Positions 1 to 7,479 of a stretch of 8,509 nucleotides of DNA are shown piece after piece. The translations under genes were made by a program, and so were the position numbers. The notes under the pieces are model-generated. The model made no database searches, had not been told where the DNA came from, and was given only the letters and a program-made list of their open reading frames with translations. The stretch is from Deltaproteobacteria bacterium (GTDB taxonomy: Bacteria > Desulfobacterota > UBA8473): positions 1 to 8,509 of the forward strand of contig JAUXFK010000123.1 of NCBI GenBank assembly GCA_030623035.1, given 5' to 3'. The first letter of the stretch is position 1. Each line of letters opens with the position of its first letter.

Positions 1-944
1 AGGAATACAGCCTTCTAAAGCTTCGCTATAATAAAGTAATCATTATGACAGATGCTGATGTTGATGGATCACACATAAGAACCCTTCTCTTAACCTTTTT
101 TTATCGACAGATGCCGGACCTCGTGGAAGAAGGGCACCTGTATGTTGCAAAGCCCCCTCTTTATAGAATGAAAGACGGAAAAAAAGAAACATATTTCCAT
201 AATGAAGATAGTTACAATTCTTATCTGATAGATAGAATTTCGGAAAAGGAAACAATCTGGGTAAACGGACAAACAAAGATCACAGGGAAAAGGCTCCGGC
301 TGTTACTCCATGCACTGATTGATTATCTCGATAGAATGAACAGGTTGGTAAAAAAGGGGTACAGTAGTAGATTTTTAGACCTCATATGTCAAAAAGAGAT
401 TAACAAAAACCACATAAAAGACGAAAATCTTACTATTTCTCTATCGAAAGAATTAGAGAAGGAGACTTTTGTTACCGAGGAAATAATTTTTGATGAAGAA
501 CATAATCGTTATGAGTTGCTATTAAAGGATCCAAAAAATAATGGATTTCATTTTAAAGTTAATTGGGAACTTTTAACCTCACCAGAATTTCAGAAGTTAC
601 TAAACCTCAATAGAGAGCTCAAAGAGCTGAATAGTCCATCCTTTTTGGTTGGTGATGAAAAGGACCAAACAAAGATAGAGACAAAGGAAAAGCTTGTTGA
701 ATATTTGGTGGATAAAGCAAAGAAGGGCACCGTGGTCCAGAGATATAAGGGATTAGGGGAGATGAATCCAGAACAGTTATGGCAGACAACGATGAATCCG
801 GACAAAAGAGGTTTGGTAAAGGTAATAATAGAAGATGCCATAGCTGCTGATGAGATCTTTACCTTGCTTATGGGTGATAAGGTTGAACCCAGAAGAGAGT
901 TTATTCAAAATAATGCATTAGAGGTGACAGAATTAGACATTTAG
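1..944 (+). CDS. gyrB: DNA gyrase subunit B, C-terminal part (5' end outside window)
   Basis: This is the ATP-hydrolysing subunit of DNA gyrase, which introduces negative supercoils into cytoplasmic DNA together with GyrA. The reading frame is open from the window edge (first whole codon at base 3) to a TAG at 942-944, giving 313 visible residues. Near the start is the TOPRIM metal-binding motif DADVDGSHIRT (residues 17-27), and near the end the conserved QRYKGLGEMNPEQLW block (246-260) and a typical GyrB tail. The GHKL ATPase and transducer domains lie upstream, off the window. Roughly 220 residues separate the two motifs, against about 75 in short Gram-positive GyrBs, so this protein has the long insert of Gram-negative type. 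That insert is poorly conserved and Lys/Glu-rich. gyrA follows after 230 bases. The family is certain; the long insert argues for GyrB rather than ParE. Confidence 0.96.
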   Translation, partial: EYSLLKLRYNKVIIMTDADVDGSHIRTLLLTFFYRQMPDLVEEGHLYVAKPPLYRMKDGKKETYFHNEDSYNSYLIDRISEKETIWVNGQTKITGKRLRLLLHALIDYLDRMNRLVKKGYSSRFLDLICQKEINKNHIKDENLTISLSKELEKETFVTEEIIFDEEHNRYELLLKDPKNNGFHFKVNWELLTSPEFQKLLNLNRELKELNSPSFLVGDEKDQTKIETKEKLVEYLVDKAKKGTVVQRYKGLGEMNPEQLWQTTMNPDKRGLVKVIIEDAIAADEIFTLLMGDKVEPRREFIQNNALEVTELDI

Positions 945-1174
945 AAAATTAAGAAAAGCGCATAAAGCCCGCCCTGCTGGCGCGACGCGATTGTAATAAG
1001 CTAATACTGCTTTAATAATTCTAAGCGGGAGCTAGTAAGCTTACCCCTCGCATGCCAGGTCTGGGCCATGGTTATACGTGCCTAAAGTGCCTAACATTAG
1101 GAATCTTACCTGTTGTAACTTTAGGCACTTTTCATTTTAGTTCACTTTTTATACGCTTACATTAAGGAGATGCG
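945..1174. other. gyrB-gyrA spacer without a gene
   Basis: No coding frame on either strand resembles a protein. The left part (967-1050) is a GC-richer patch containing small inverted repeats: CGCC/GGCG arms at 970-973 and 979-982 around a 5-base loop, and the 10-bp palindrome GTAAGCTTAC at 1035-1044. The right part holds the 11-bp inverted repeat listed separately and then an AT-rich stretch leading to the gyrA ribosome binding site. I see no convincing sigma-70 promoter; TATACG at 1150-1155 is a possible -10 element but has no good -35 partner. Confidence 0.5.
1078..1133 (+). terminator. Hairpin with tandem repeat downstream of gyrB; possible terminator
   Basis: GTGCCTAAAGT (1078-1088) is perfectly complementary to ACTTTAGGCAC (1118-1128), with a 29-base loop, and TTTT follows on the + strand (1129-1132). 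This could end gyrB transcription 134 bases past its stop codon. The left arm contains two tandem copies of GTGCCTAA (1078-1085 and 1087-1094), so either copy can pair with the right arm. The loop contains a smaller hairpin, CCTAA/TTAGG (1090-1094 with 1097-1101). The long loop and only moderate GC content make it weaker than a classical intrinsic terminator, and it may instead be a short dispersed repeat. Confidence 0.4.
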
Positions 1175-3601
1175 ATGAATCCTTTACAGGTAATAGATTC
1201 AAACACTGTTACCATAGAAGAAGAGATGAAAAAGTCTTATCTGGAATATGCCATGAGTGTAATTGTTGGCAGGGCATTACCAGACATACGAGACGGACTA
1301 AAACCGGTTCACAGGAGAGTCCTTTTCGCCATGGAGCAGCTGAAAAATTATCATAACAGACCGTTTAAAAAATCTGCCAGGGTAGTGGGCGATGTTATTG
1401 GAAAGTATCATCCTCATGGCGATGCAGCCGTTTATGATACCATTGTGAGGATGGCCCAACCCTTTGCTATGAGGTATCCATTGATTGATGGCCAAGGAAA
1501 TTTTGGTTCAGTTGATGGTGATCCAGCGGCAGCAATGAGGTACACAGAAATAAGAATGCAGGATATAGCCGAACAGTTTCTGTTAGATGTGGAAAAAGAG
1601 ACAGTCGACTTTACAGCAAATTATGATGGTTCCTTGTTAGAACCAGTGATATTACCCACCAACATACCGAACTTGCTCATTAGCGGATCGTCTGGCATAG
1701 CAGTGGGTATGGCTACCAATATACCACCGCATAATCTCAATGAGGTGACGGATGCCATTATCCACACTATAGATAACCCAGAGATAACCTTGAGAGAACT
1801 TATGATCGATGTGCCGGGTCCAGATTTTCCAACATATGGATATATTCATGGAAAAAAAGGGATTCAAGAAGCCTATTCCACTGGAAGAGGAATCATAAAG
1901 ATTCGGGCGCGGACATTTGTAGAGAAAATAGGGGAGAACAAAGAGCGGATAGTTATAACCGAAATACCCTACCAGGTTAACAAGGTAAATTTACTTAAGC
2001 GCATAGGAGAGTTGGTTAAAAATAAAAAAATTGAGGGAATAAGCGATATACGGGATGAGTCAGACCGTGACGGGCTAAGAGTGGCAATTGATATTAAAAG
2101 GGATGCTAATGCGGCGATAATTCTCAATCGCCTTTATAAGTTTACACAAATGGAGGTGTCCTTCGGGATTATTATGCTGGCCATTGTGGATGGAAGGCCG
2201 GAGATATTAAGCCTTAAGCAGACAATACAACACTTTATACATTACAGAAAAGAAATAGTCACACGCCGGACATCCTTTGAATTAAAAAAGGCTGAGGAGA
2301 AGGCCCACATTTTAGAAGGTCTGAAGATTGCATTAGATCACCTTGATAGGGTTGTCGAACTGATTCGAGCTTCTTCTTCCCCATCGGAGGCCAAGGCAAG
2401 ACTTAAAGAGAATTTTCAACTTTCAGATATACAAGCTCGGGCTATTCTGGATATGAGGCTACAGAGATTGACCGGTCTCGAAAGAGACAAGATAACCGAT
2501 GAGTACAATAGCACTATCAAAGATGTTGAGAGATTTAAGGCTGTCTTAAGTAATGATGCGCTTGTGTTAGATATCATCAAAAAGGAGACGATGGATATTA
2601 AGAAAAGGTATGGCGACGAACGGCGAACTGAGATTATCAGGGATGTTCAGGACATAGATATCGAGGACTTGATCGTAGATGAGGATATGGTTATCACAGT
2701 AAGTCATGCGGGTTATATAAAAAGAAGCCCAATCAGTCTGTATCGGGCACAACGAAGGGGCGGGAAGGGTGTGTCTGGAACAAAGACAAGAGAAGAGGAT
2801 TTTGTGGTATCTATGTTTGTTGCCTCAACACATGATTATCTTCTTTTCTTTATGAATACCGGCCGTCTTTACTGGAGAAAGGTACACGAGATACCTGAAG
2901 CAGGAAGAATCGCCAAAGGGACAGCTATCGTAAATTTGTTAAATCTTCAGCCAGGGGAGCATATAGCCACTATCCTGTCAATAAAGAGTTTTGAGGAGGG
3001 AAAGTATGTTGTTATGGCGACCAAGAATGGTCTGGTGAAAAAGACAAAGCTTTCTGCCTATAGTAGGCCTCGGTTAACAGGCATTACTGCTTTAAAGACA
3101 AACGAGGGAGATGAGTTAATAGGAGTAAGGGTAACCAACGGAGAGCAGGACATTTTTTTAAGTACAAAAAGAGGGAAGGCGATACGATTCAACGAAAAAG
3201 GCCTGAGGGCGATGGGACGCGTGGCTGCAGGAAACACAGGAATTCGTCTTGCAGATAAAGATCAGGTGGTGAACATAGAGATCTTAAACGAGGGAGCAGC
3301 CATACTCACCATTACAGAAAATGGCTACGGAAAGAGGACAGACACAAAAGAGTACAGGGCACAACAAAGAGGTGGCAAAGGTGTCTTTTCAATAAAGGCA
3401 TCAGAGAGAAATGGCCCTGTGGTGAGCGCTAACCAGGTAACAGAAAATGACGAATTAATGATTCTATCAGGAAATGGGAAGATCATTAGAATAAAAATAT
3501 CTGATATCTCTGTTATAGGGCGTCATACGCAAGGGGTAAAGCTGATAAATCTCAAAACGTCTGAAAAGGTTGTAGCTGTAGCCAGACTAATAGAAGCATA
3601 G
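1175..3601 (+). CDS. gyrA: DNA gyrase subunit A
   Basis: This is the DNA-cutting and DNA-wrapping subunit of gyrase, 808 residues and full length. The ATG has a good ribosome binding site, AAGGAG at 1164-1169, 5 bases upstream, and the N-terminus matches the family start (about 20 residues before SYLEYAMSVIVGRALPD). The breakage-reunion domain holds the catalytic tyrosine, Tyr123 in AAAMRYTEIRM. The quinolone-determining stretch GKYHPHGDAAVYDT (residues 77-89) has Ala84 where E. coli has Ser83, and keeps Asp88 (E. coli Asp87). A coiled-coil-like region lies around 365-480. The C-terminal beta-pinwheel has the GyrA box QRRGGKG at 526-532, which separates GyrA from ParC, and a second degenerate copy, QQRGGKG, at 730-736. 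There is no long acidic tail like that of E. coli GyrA. The partner gyrB lies directly upstream. Confidence 0.98.
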   Translation: MNPLQVIDSNTVTIEEEMKKSYLEYAMSVIVGRALPDIRDGLKPVHRRVLFAMEQLKNYHNRPFKKSARVVGDVIGKYHPHGDAAVYDTIVRMAQPFAMRYPLIDGQGNFGSVDGDPAAAMRYTEIRMQDIAEQFLLDVEKETVDFTANYDGSLLEPVILPTNIPNLLISGSSGIAVGMATNIPPHNLNEVTDAIIHTIDNPEITLRELMIDVPGPDFPTYGYIHGKKGIQEAYSTGRGIIKIRARTFVEKIGENKERIVITEIPYQVNKVNLLKRIGELVKNKKIEGISDIRDESDRDGLRVAIDIKRDANAAIILNRLYKFTQMEVSFGIIMLAIVDGRPEILSLKQTIQHFIHYRKEIVTRRTSFELKKAEEKAHILEGLKIALDHLDRVVELIRASSSPSEAKARLKENFQLSDIQARAILDMRLQRLTGLERDKITDEYNSTIKDVERFKAVLSNDALVLDIIKKETMDIKKRYGDERRTEIIRDVQDIDIEDLIVDEDMVITVSHAGYIKRSPISLYRAQRRGGKGVSGTKTREEDFVVSMFVASTHDYLLFFMNTGRLYWRKVHEIPEAGRIAKGTAIVNLLNLQPGEHIATILSIKSFEEGKYVVMATKNGLVKKTKLSAYSRPRLTGITALKTNEGDELIGVRVTNGEQDIFLSTKRGKAIRFNEKGLRAMGRVAAGNTGIRLADKDQVVNIEILNEGAAILTITENGYGKRTDTKEYRAQQRGGKGVFSIKASERNGPVVSANQVTENDELMILSGNGKIIRIKISDISVIGRHTQGVKLINLKTSEKVVAVARLIEA

Positions 3602-3710
3602 CTATTCAGTTCCAACGCTTTCCCGGGTTCAGAGTGCTTTCTTTCAGGGGGAGGCAGCGCGAACATTTGAAACCTGTAAATAGTTAGATGGGAAGGGAAG
3701 GGTGGTAAAA

Positions 3711-4718
3711 ATGGTTAAAGTCGGTGTCGTGGGCGGAGGTAGTTGGGGTACCACCATAGCAAATCATTTGGCCCTTAAAGGCATTAATGTGGATCTATGG
3801 GTCAGGGAAGAGGATGTATATAGCCAAATTAAGGAAAAAAGAATAAATGAGACATTTTTGCCAGGGATAACGCTTTCAAAGGCAATAAGGCCTGTTCAAT
3901 CATTTAAAGAGGTAGGCAGGGAAAAAGATTTTTTATTTGTCGTGGTCCCTTCTCATTTTTTCAGAACTATCCTCACTGAGTTATCTCCTTTTTTTTCTTC
4001 TGCGACACCCCTGATAGTGGGGACAAAGGGCATAGAGAACGAAACCCTTATGACTATGTCTCAGGTAGTTGCATCTGTATTGCCTGAAGGGTGGGGTGAT
4101 AGGTTTGCATGCCTTTCTGGTCCAAGCTTTGCTCGAGAGGTCTGTTATAAACACCCAACAGCCGTAACCCTTGCATCCAGAAACAAAGGACTCTCTATTT
4201 ATTTACAAGGGCTATTTTCTACTGACTATTTCAGGGTTTATACAGCACAAGATGTGATAGGCGTAGAACTTGGTGGGGCACTCAAGAATGTAATAGCGAT
4301 CGCTGCAGGCATATCAGATGGCCTCGGCTTTGGCTTTAATGCAAGAGCAGCGTTATTAACGAGAGGCTTGGTTGAAATAACAAGGCTCGGCGTTTCTATG
4401 GGTGCACAACCATCAACCTTTGCAGGACTGGCAGGCATAGGTGATCTTATCTTAACCTGTACAGGGGATTTGAGCAGAAACAGAACGGTTGGATTAAAGA
4501 TCGCTGAAGGTATTTCTGTTGAGGAGCTTGTTTCTGGCATGAAGATGGTTGCAGAGGGAATAAAGACATCACTGTCTGCCTATAACTTAGCAAAAAAGAT
4601 GAGCGTAGATATGCCGATCATAACAGAAGTTTACAATGTTATTTACAAAGGAAAGGAGCCGAGGAAGGCGGTTAAGGATTTAATGACAAGAGAACTCAAG
4701 GTAGAGGCTGAACAGTAA
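3711..4718 (+). CDS. gpsA: Glycerol-3-phosphate dehydrogenase [NAD(P)+]
   Basis: This cytoplasmic enzyme reduces dihydroxyacetone phosphate to sn-glycerol 3-phosphate, the backbone for phospholipid synthesis. It has 335 residues, normal for GpsA. The Rossmann motif GGGSWG is at residues 8-13. The family blocks GTKGIENETL (104-113), LSGPSFAREV (136-145), ELGGALKNVIA (187-197, with probable catalytic Lys192), NARAALLTRGL (210-220) and GLAGIGDLILTCTGDLSRNR (239-258) are all intact. I chose ATG 3711 because it gives the usual short lead MVKVGVVGGGSWG and has AAGGG at 3698-3702, 8 bases upstream. A GTG at 3702 in the same frame would add three residues (MVK) and also has AAGGG 4 bases before it, so the start is slightly uncertain. 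It lies about 110 bases after gyrA on the same strand; the spacer shows no clear terminator, so co-transcription is possible. It converges on the - strand genes. Confidence 0.96.
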   Translation: MVKVGVVGGGSWGTTIANHLALKGINVDLWVREEDVYSQIKEKRINETFLPGITLSKAIRPVQSFKEVGREKDFLFVVVPSHFFRTILTELSPFFSSATPLIVGTKGIENETLMTMSQVVASVLPEGWGDRFACLSGPSFAREVCYKHPTAVTLASRNKGLSIYLQGLFSTDYFRVYTAQDVIGVELGGALKNVIAIAAGISDGLGFGFNARAALLTRGLVEITRLGVSMGAQPSTFAGLAGIGDLILTCTGDLSRNRTVGLKIAEGISVEELVSGMKMVAEGIKTSLSAYNLAKKMSVDMPIITEVYNVIYKGKEPRKAVKDLMTRELKVEAEQ

Positions 4719-4806
4719 GAAGCAGATCGCAAGAAGAACCAAGAACAGTGATAAGTGACTGAAAATGGGTAATGTATAACTTTTTACTTTAGCTTAATTT
4801 AGGCGC

Positions 4807-6042
4807 TTAAAAAAGATAGATCTGGTGACTGTCCGGATTTTTGCCAAAGAAGGTAACATCATCGATTTTGTCTACCTTTGGTCCGCGGGAGAGGGCATAA
4901 AGCGTCCGCTCTATTCCTATGCCTCCGCCATAAGTATCTGGAAAGGTTGACCTTCCCGTAGCATCTTTTATGCTCGCTGCTAACAGGAATGGCCCATATC
5001 CATCGAGCTGATCGATGTTTTCAATATTTCCTTCAACTATAATAGGTTTTACAGGGATAATTTTATTATCCAGGAGCCTTTCAACGATTGTCTCAAAAAG
5101 CCATTCCCTTATGCCACCGGAAAGCAGCTCCCGTGCTTCAGTCTGCTCACCGGTCTCCCTGATAATGCTTTTGGCACAGAGGTCATAGTTATATACCATA
5201 TCGGAAGTTACCTCACCTGCTGTTACCTTTCCATCAGGTTTTATGTAAGGATATATAAGATCATAATTCTCTCTTGGTATGCCAGTAATCCAGAAAAACT
5301 GTGATGAGGTCTCTTTTCCTACCCCTACTTCATATTCTTTGAGGCTGTATTTCTTTCTTGACTGATCATAGACGAATGTGGGAAAAGGCTGCTTGGGAAT
5401 GTCTATGGCAACCCCGAGCTCCTTGAGCTCTTCTCTGTTTTTTTCTGCTATCTTTGCCATGCTGTGAATAAGCATCCTTTCAAAGAGACCTTTGGCAATA
5501 GCCATATCCTCTTTAAGAATCTCTTTTACTTCAGCTGGCTTGGAGAGATAGGTCTCAAAATCAATACCCCGATTTCTCCTCACTTCTATATCCATCTGGC
5601 TGAAGTCAATGATGTACTTTCCCCTCTGAATCCTATCAGGGCTCTCTACCTCGAGTCTGATGTTGGGGGAATCAACAAACACACCCTTTATTTTGGGGTG
5701 GTAGCAGGCCAGAAGCTTGGAATAGATCATGCTGTGGGTCATAACATAATGAAGGCCTTTGTAAGATATAGATGGAACATGCTCCACATCATGGGCCAGC
5801 GGGTCCGTCAGGGGACTCAATTGCACCCTTTCAAGATTACAAAGCCCCTCATCAGCCAGGAATTGGTGCATGGCTGTCACGAACGTGGCTCGTATGGATA
5901 CTGCAGCAAGGAGGGTATCCCCCACCCACCTTTGATAGTAATATTTTTCCAGATATTCCTTAAGGCTCGAACCACCTTCTTTTAGCGCTGCCTGAAAACC
6001 AAACAGGGCATCACCAATTCCTGTTGTTATATCATCTTTCAT
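4807..6042 (-). CDS. AsnRS-like class II synthetase, probable aspartate-ammonia ligase (asparagine synthetase)
   Basis: The 411-residue protein has the catalytic core of a class II aminoacyl-tRNA synthetase of the Asp/Asn type but only about 50 residues before it, so the OB-fold anticodon-binding domain is absent. Motif 1 is around residues 53-85 with LSPLTDP (75-81). THSMIYSKL follows at 102-110. Motif 2 comprises SPNIRLE (125-131, Arg129/Glu131) and IIDFSQMDIE (144-153). ITGIPRENYDLIYPY lies at 252-266, and motif 3 YGGGIGIERTLYAL at 371-384 has the ATP-binding Arg379. THSMI, SPNIRLE, IPRE-YD and YDLI-PY strongly recall the archaeal AsnRS-derived asparagine synthetase (AS-AR), which makes Asn from Asp, ammonia and ATP. 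This protein is about 100 residues longer, mainly between 295 and 370. ATG 6042 lies 12 bases after the glnA stop with a weak GAGAG Shine-Dalgarno sequence, so the two genes are almost surely co-transcribed. The fold is secure; the reaction is inferred. Confidence 0.8.
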   Translation of the reverse strand: MKDDITTGIGDALFGFQAALKEGGSSLKEYLEKYYYQRWVGDTLLAAVSIRATFVTAMHQFLADEGLCNLERVQLSPLTDPLAHDVEHVPSISYKGLHYVMTHSMIYSKLLACYHPKIKGVFVDSPNIRLEVESPDRIQRGKYIIDFSQMDIEVRRNRGIDFETYLSKPAEVKEILKEDMAIAKGLFERMLIHSMAKIAEKNREELKELGVAIDIPKQPFPTFVYDQSRKKYSLKEYEVGVGKETSSQFFWITGIPRENYDLIYPYIKPDGKVTAGEVTSDMVYNYDLCAKSIIRETGEQTEARELLSGGIREWLFETIVERLLDNKIIPVKPIIVEGNIENIDQLDGYGPFLLAASIKDATGRSTFPDTYGGGIGIERTLYALSRGPKVDKIDDVTFFGKNPDSHQIYLF

Positions 6043-6054
6043 GTTGTCTCTCGC

Positions 6055-7383
6055 TTAAAGAATAGGAAGATATTTTTCAATCTCGTACTGGCTTACGTGC
6101 GTCCTGTATCTGTCCCATTCGATCTTTTTGTTGGCCACAAATTTATTAAAGATGTGATCACCCAGAGTTTCCCTTGCGAGCTCACTCTTCTCTATCTCTT
6201 GGAGCGCCTCAAAGAGGTTTCCCGGCAAGGACGTAATGCCGGCTCGATCACGTGCCTCTTCATCCATTTCATAAATATCTTCCTCTATGGGATCAGGGAG
6301 GGGGTAGTTTCCCTCGATTCCCTTTAGTCCCGCAGCGAGCATAATTGAGAACGCTAGATAGGGATTACAGGCTGGATCAGGAGACCTGAACTCGATCCTT
6401 GTGGCTTGTTCCTTGCCTGGTTTGTACATTGGTACCCTAATCATCGTGGAGCGGTTCCGTCTGGCCCATGAAATATAGACAGGTGCCTCATACCCAGGGA
6501 CCAATCTTTTAAAGGAGTTTACCCACTGGTTGGTTATTGCTACAATTTCTCTCGCATGCCTTAAAATACCAGCAACGTAAGACTTTGCTAATTGTGAAAG
6601 ATTATACTGGTCTTTTGGGTCGTGAAAGGCGTTTACATTATCTTTAAATAGAGATTGATGTACATGCATACCGCTTCCGTTTTCCCCAAAGATGGGCTTC
6701 GGCATAAAGGTGGCATAATAACCCATTTTCCTCGCAATCTCTTTTACCACTATCCTGTAAGTCATTGTTTTGTCGGCCATAGTCAATGCCTCGTCATACT
6801 TGAGATCAATCTCGTGCTGACTGGGGGCGACCTCGTGGTGGCTGTATTCCACCTGGATATCCATATCCTGGAGGGAAAAAATTATTTCTCTTCTCAGATC
6901 ACTGCCCATGTCTAAGGGCCTATTGTCAAAATAGCCACCCTTATCGATAGGTTTGGGGTTATCCTGGCTCTCAAAACAGAAAAACTCCAACTCCGGCCCC
7001 ATGTAGGCCTTATACCCTTTGGCAGCCAGTTTTTTTTGCATCTTCTTTAAGACGTATCGAGAATCCCCTTCATAGGGATTTCCATCGGGTTTGAGGATAT
7101 CGCAAAACAGCCTGCCTACCGGTCTTTCATGGGGTCGCCAAGGGAGAAACTGAAAGGTGCTCGGATCAGGCATGGCAATCATATCACTCTCCTCAATCCT
7201 GGCAAATCCTTCGATAGAGGAGCCATCAAAGCCCATTCCCTCTTCTAATCCTTCTTCCAGCTCGGACGGGGTAACAGCAAAACTCTTTAATATCCCCAGA
7301 ACATCTGTAAACCAGAATTGGACAAAGCTGATATTTTTCTCCTTAACCAATTTTAACACATCACTTTTTGTTTCACAAAGCAT
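6055..7383 (-). CDS. glnA: Glutamine synthetase, type I alpha
   Basis: This enzyme makes glutamine from glutamate, ammonia and ATP in the cytoplasm as a dodecamer. With 442 residues it has the length of the GSI-alpha class. Visible family blocks are MGFDGSSIEGFARIEESDM (50-68), ELEFF (131-135), HHEVAPSQHEID (182-193), GSGMHVHQS (236-244), NSFKRLVPGYEAP (289-301, with flap Glu299) and RIEFRSPDPACNPYLAF (329-345). Arg62 matches the feedback-control arginine of Bacillus GlnA. The C-terminal region reads IYEMDEEARDRAGI (370-383), as in GSI-alpha; the NLYDLP-type adenylylation site of GSI-beta is absent, so control by GlnE-type adenylylation is unlikely. I chose ATG 7383 because GGAGG lies 5 bases upstream; a GTG at 7395 in the same frame overlaps that ribosome binding site and would add four residues. 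The synthetase-like gene follows after 12 bases. Confidence 0.97.
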   Translation of the reverse strand: MLCETKSDVLKLVKEKNISFVQFWFTDVLGILKSFAVTPSELEEGLEEGMGFDGSSIEGFARIEESDMIAMPDPSTFQFLPWRPHERPVGRLFCDILKPDGNPYEGDSRYVLKKMQKKLAAKGYKAYMGPELEFFCFESQDNPKPIDKGGYFDNRPLDMGSDLRREIIFSLQDMDIQVEYSHHEVAPSQHEIDLKYDEALTMADKTMTYRIVVKEIARKMGYYATFMPKPIFGENGSGMHVHQSLFKDNVNAFHDPKDQYNLSQLAKSYVAGILRHAREIVAITNQWVNSFKRLVPGYEAPVYISWARRNRSTMIRVPMYKPGKEQATRIEFRSPDPACNPYLAFSIMLAAGLKGIEGNYPLPDPIEEDIYEMDEEARDRAGITSLPGNLFEALQEIEKSELARETLGDHIFNKFVANKKIEWDRYRTHVSQYEIEKYLPIL

Positions 7384-7387
7384 GCAT

Positions 7388-7394
7388 TCCTCCA
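7388..7394 (-). promoter_or_regulatory. glnA ribosome binding site that decides the start codon
   Basis: On the - strand TGGAGGA occupies 7394-7388, with its GGAGG core (7393-7389) 5 bases before ATG 7383. The upstream in-frame GTG (7395-7393) overlaps this Shine-Dalgarno sequence, which makes it a poor start candidate. Confidence 0.75.
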
Positions 7395-7400
7395 CTGTAT

Positions 7401-7416
7401 TTACAATCGTTTGTAA
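7401..7416 (-). promoter_or_regulatory. Palindrome in the glnA leader; possible operator or small RNA hairpin
   Basis: TTACAA (7401-7406) and TTGTAA (7411-7416) form a perfect 6-bp inverted repeat around four bases, 17 bases upstream of the glnA ATG and just ahead of its ribosome binding site. It could bind a dimeric regulator or form a small mRNA hairpin. It does not fit the Bacillus GlnR/TnrA box, whose half-sites point the other way. A weak sigma-70-like pair lies further upstream on the - strand: TTGCAT (7469-7464) and TTTATC (7446-7441), 17 bases apart. No sigma-54 signature (GG then GC about ten bases apart) is seen. Confidence 0.35.
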
Positions 7417-7479
7417 TGTTTTAATGAGCGGTCCCTTTCGGATAAAAAGGATTGCTCGTCCTCATGCAAGAACTTTTTG

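Noticed and set aside
3602..3710. Small gene or RNA between gyrA and gpsA
   Set aside because: No frame has both a start with a ribosome binding site and a recognisable product, and I see no tRNA-like or riboswitch-like fold.
4238..4540. 100-codon open frame on the - strand inside gpsA
   Set aside because: It is antisense to the most conserved part of GpsA and shows no family resemblance.
5464..5985. 173-codon open frame on the + strand inside the synthetase-like gene
   Set aside because: It lies wholly antisense to a well-conserved class II synthetase core, resembles no family I know and has no convincing ribosome binding site.
4807..6042. Functional asparaginyl- or aspartyl-tRNA synthetase
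   Set aside because: Only about 50 residues precede the catalytic core, so there is no OB-fold anticodon-binding domain, and the block pattern is nearer to AsnRS-derived asparagine synthetase.
7382..7395. GTG 7395 as the glnA start
   Set aside because: It overlaps the Shine-Dalgarno sequence GGAGG that serves ATG 7383, and the extra four residues are not part of the usual GlnA start.
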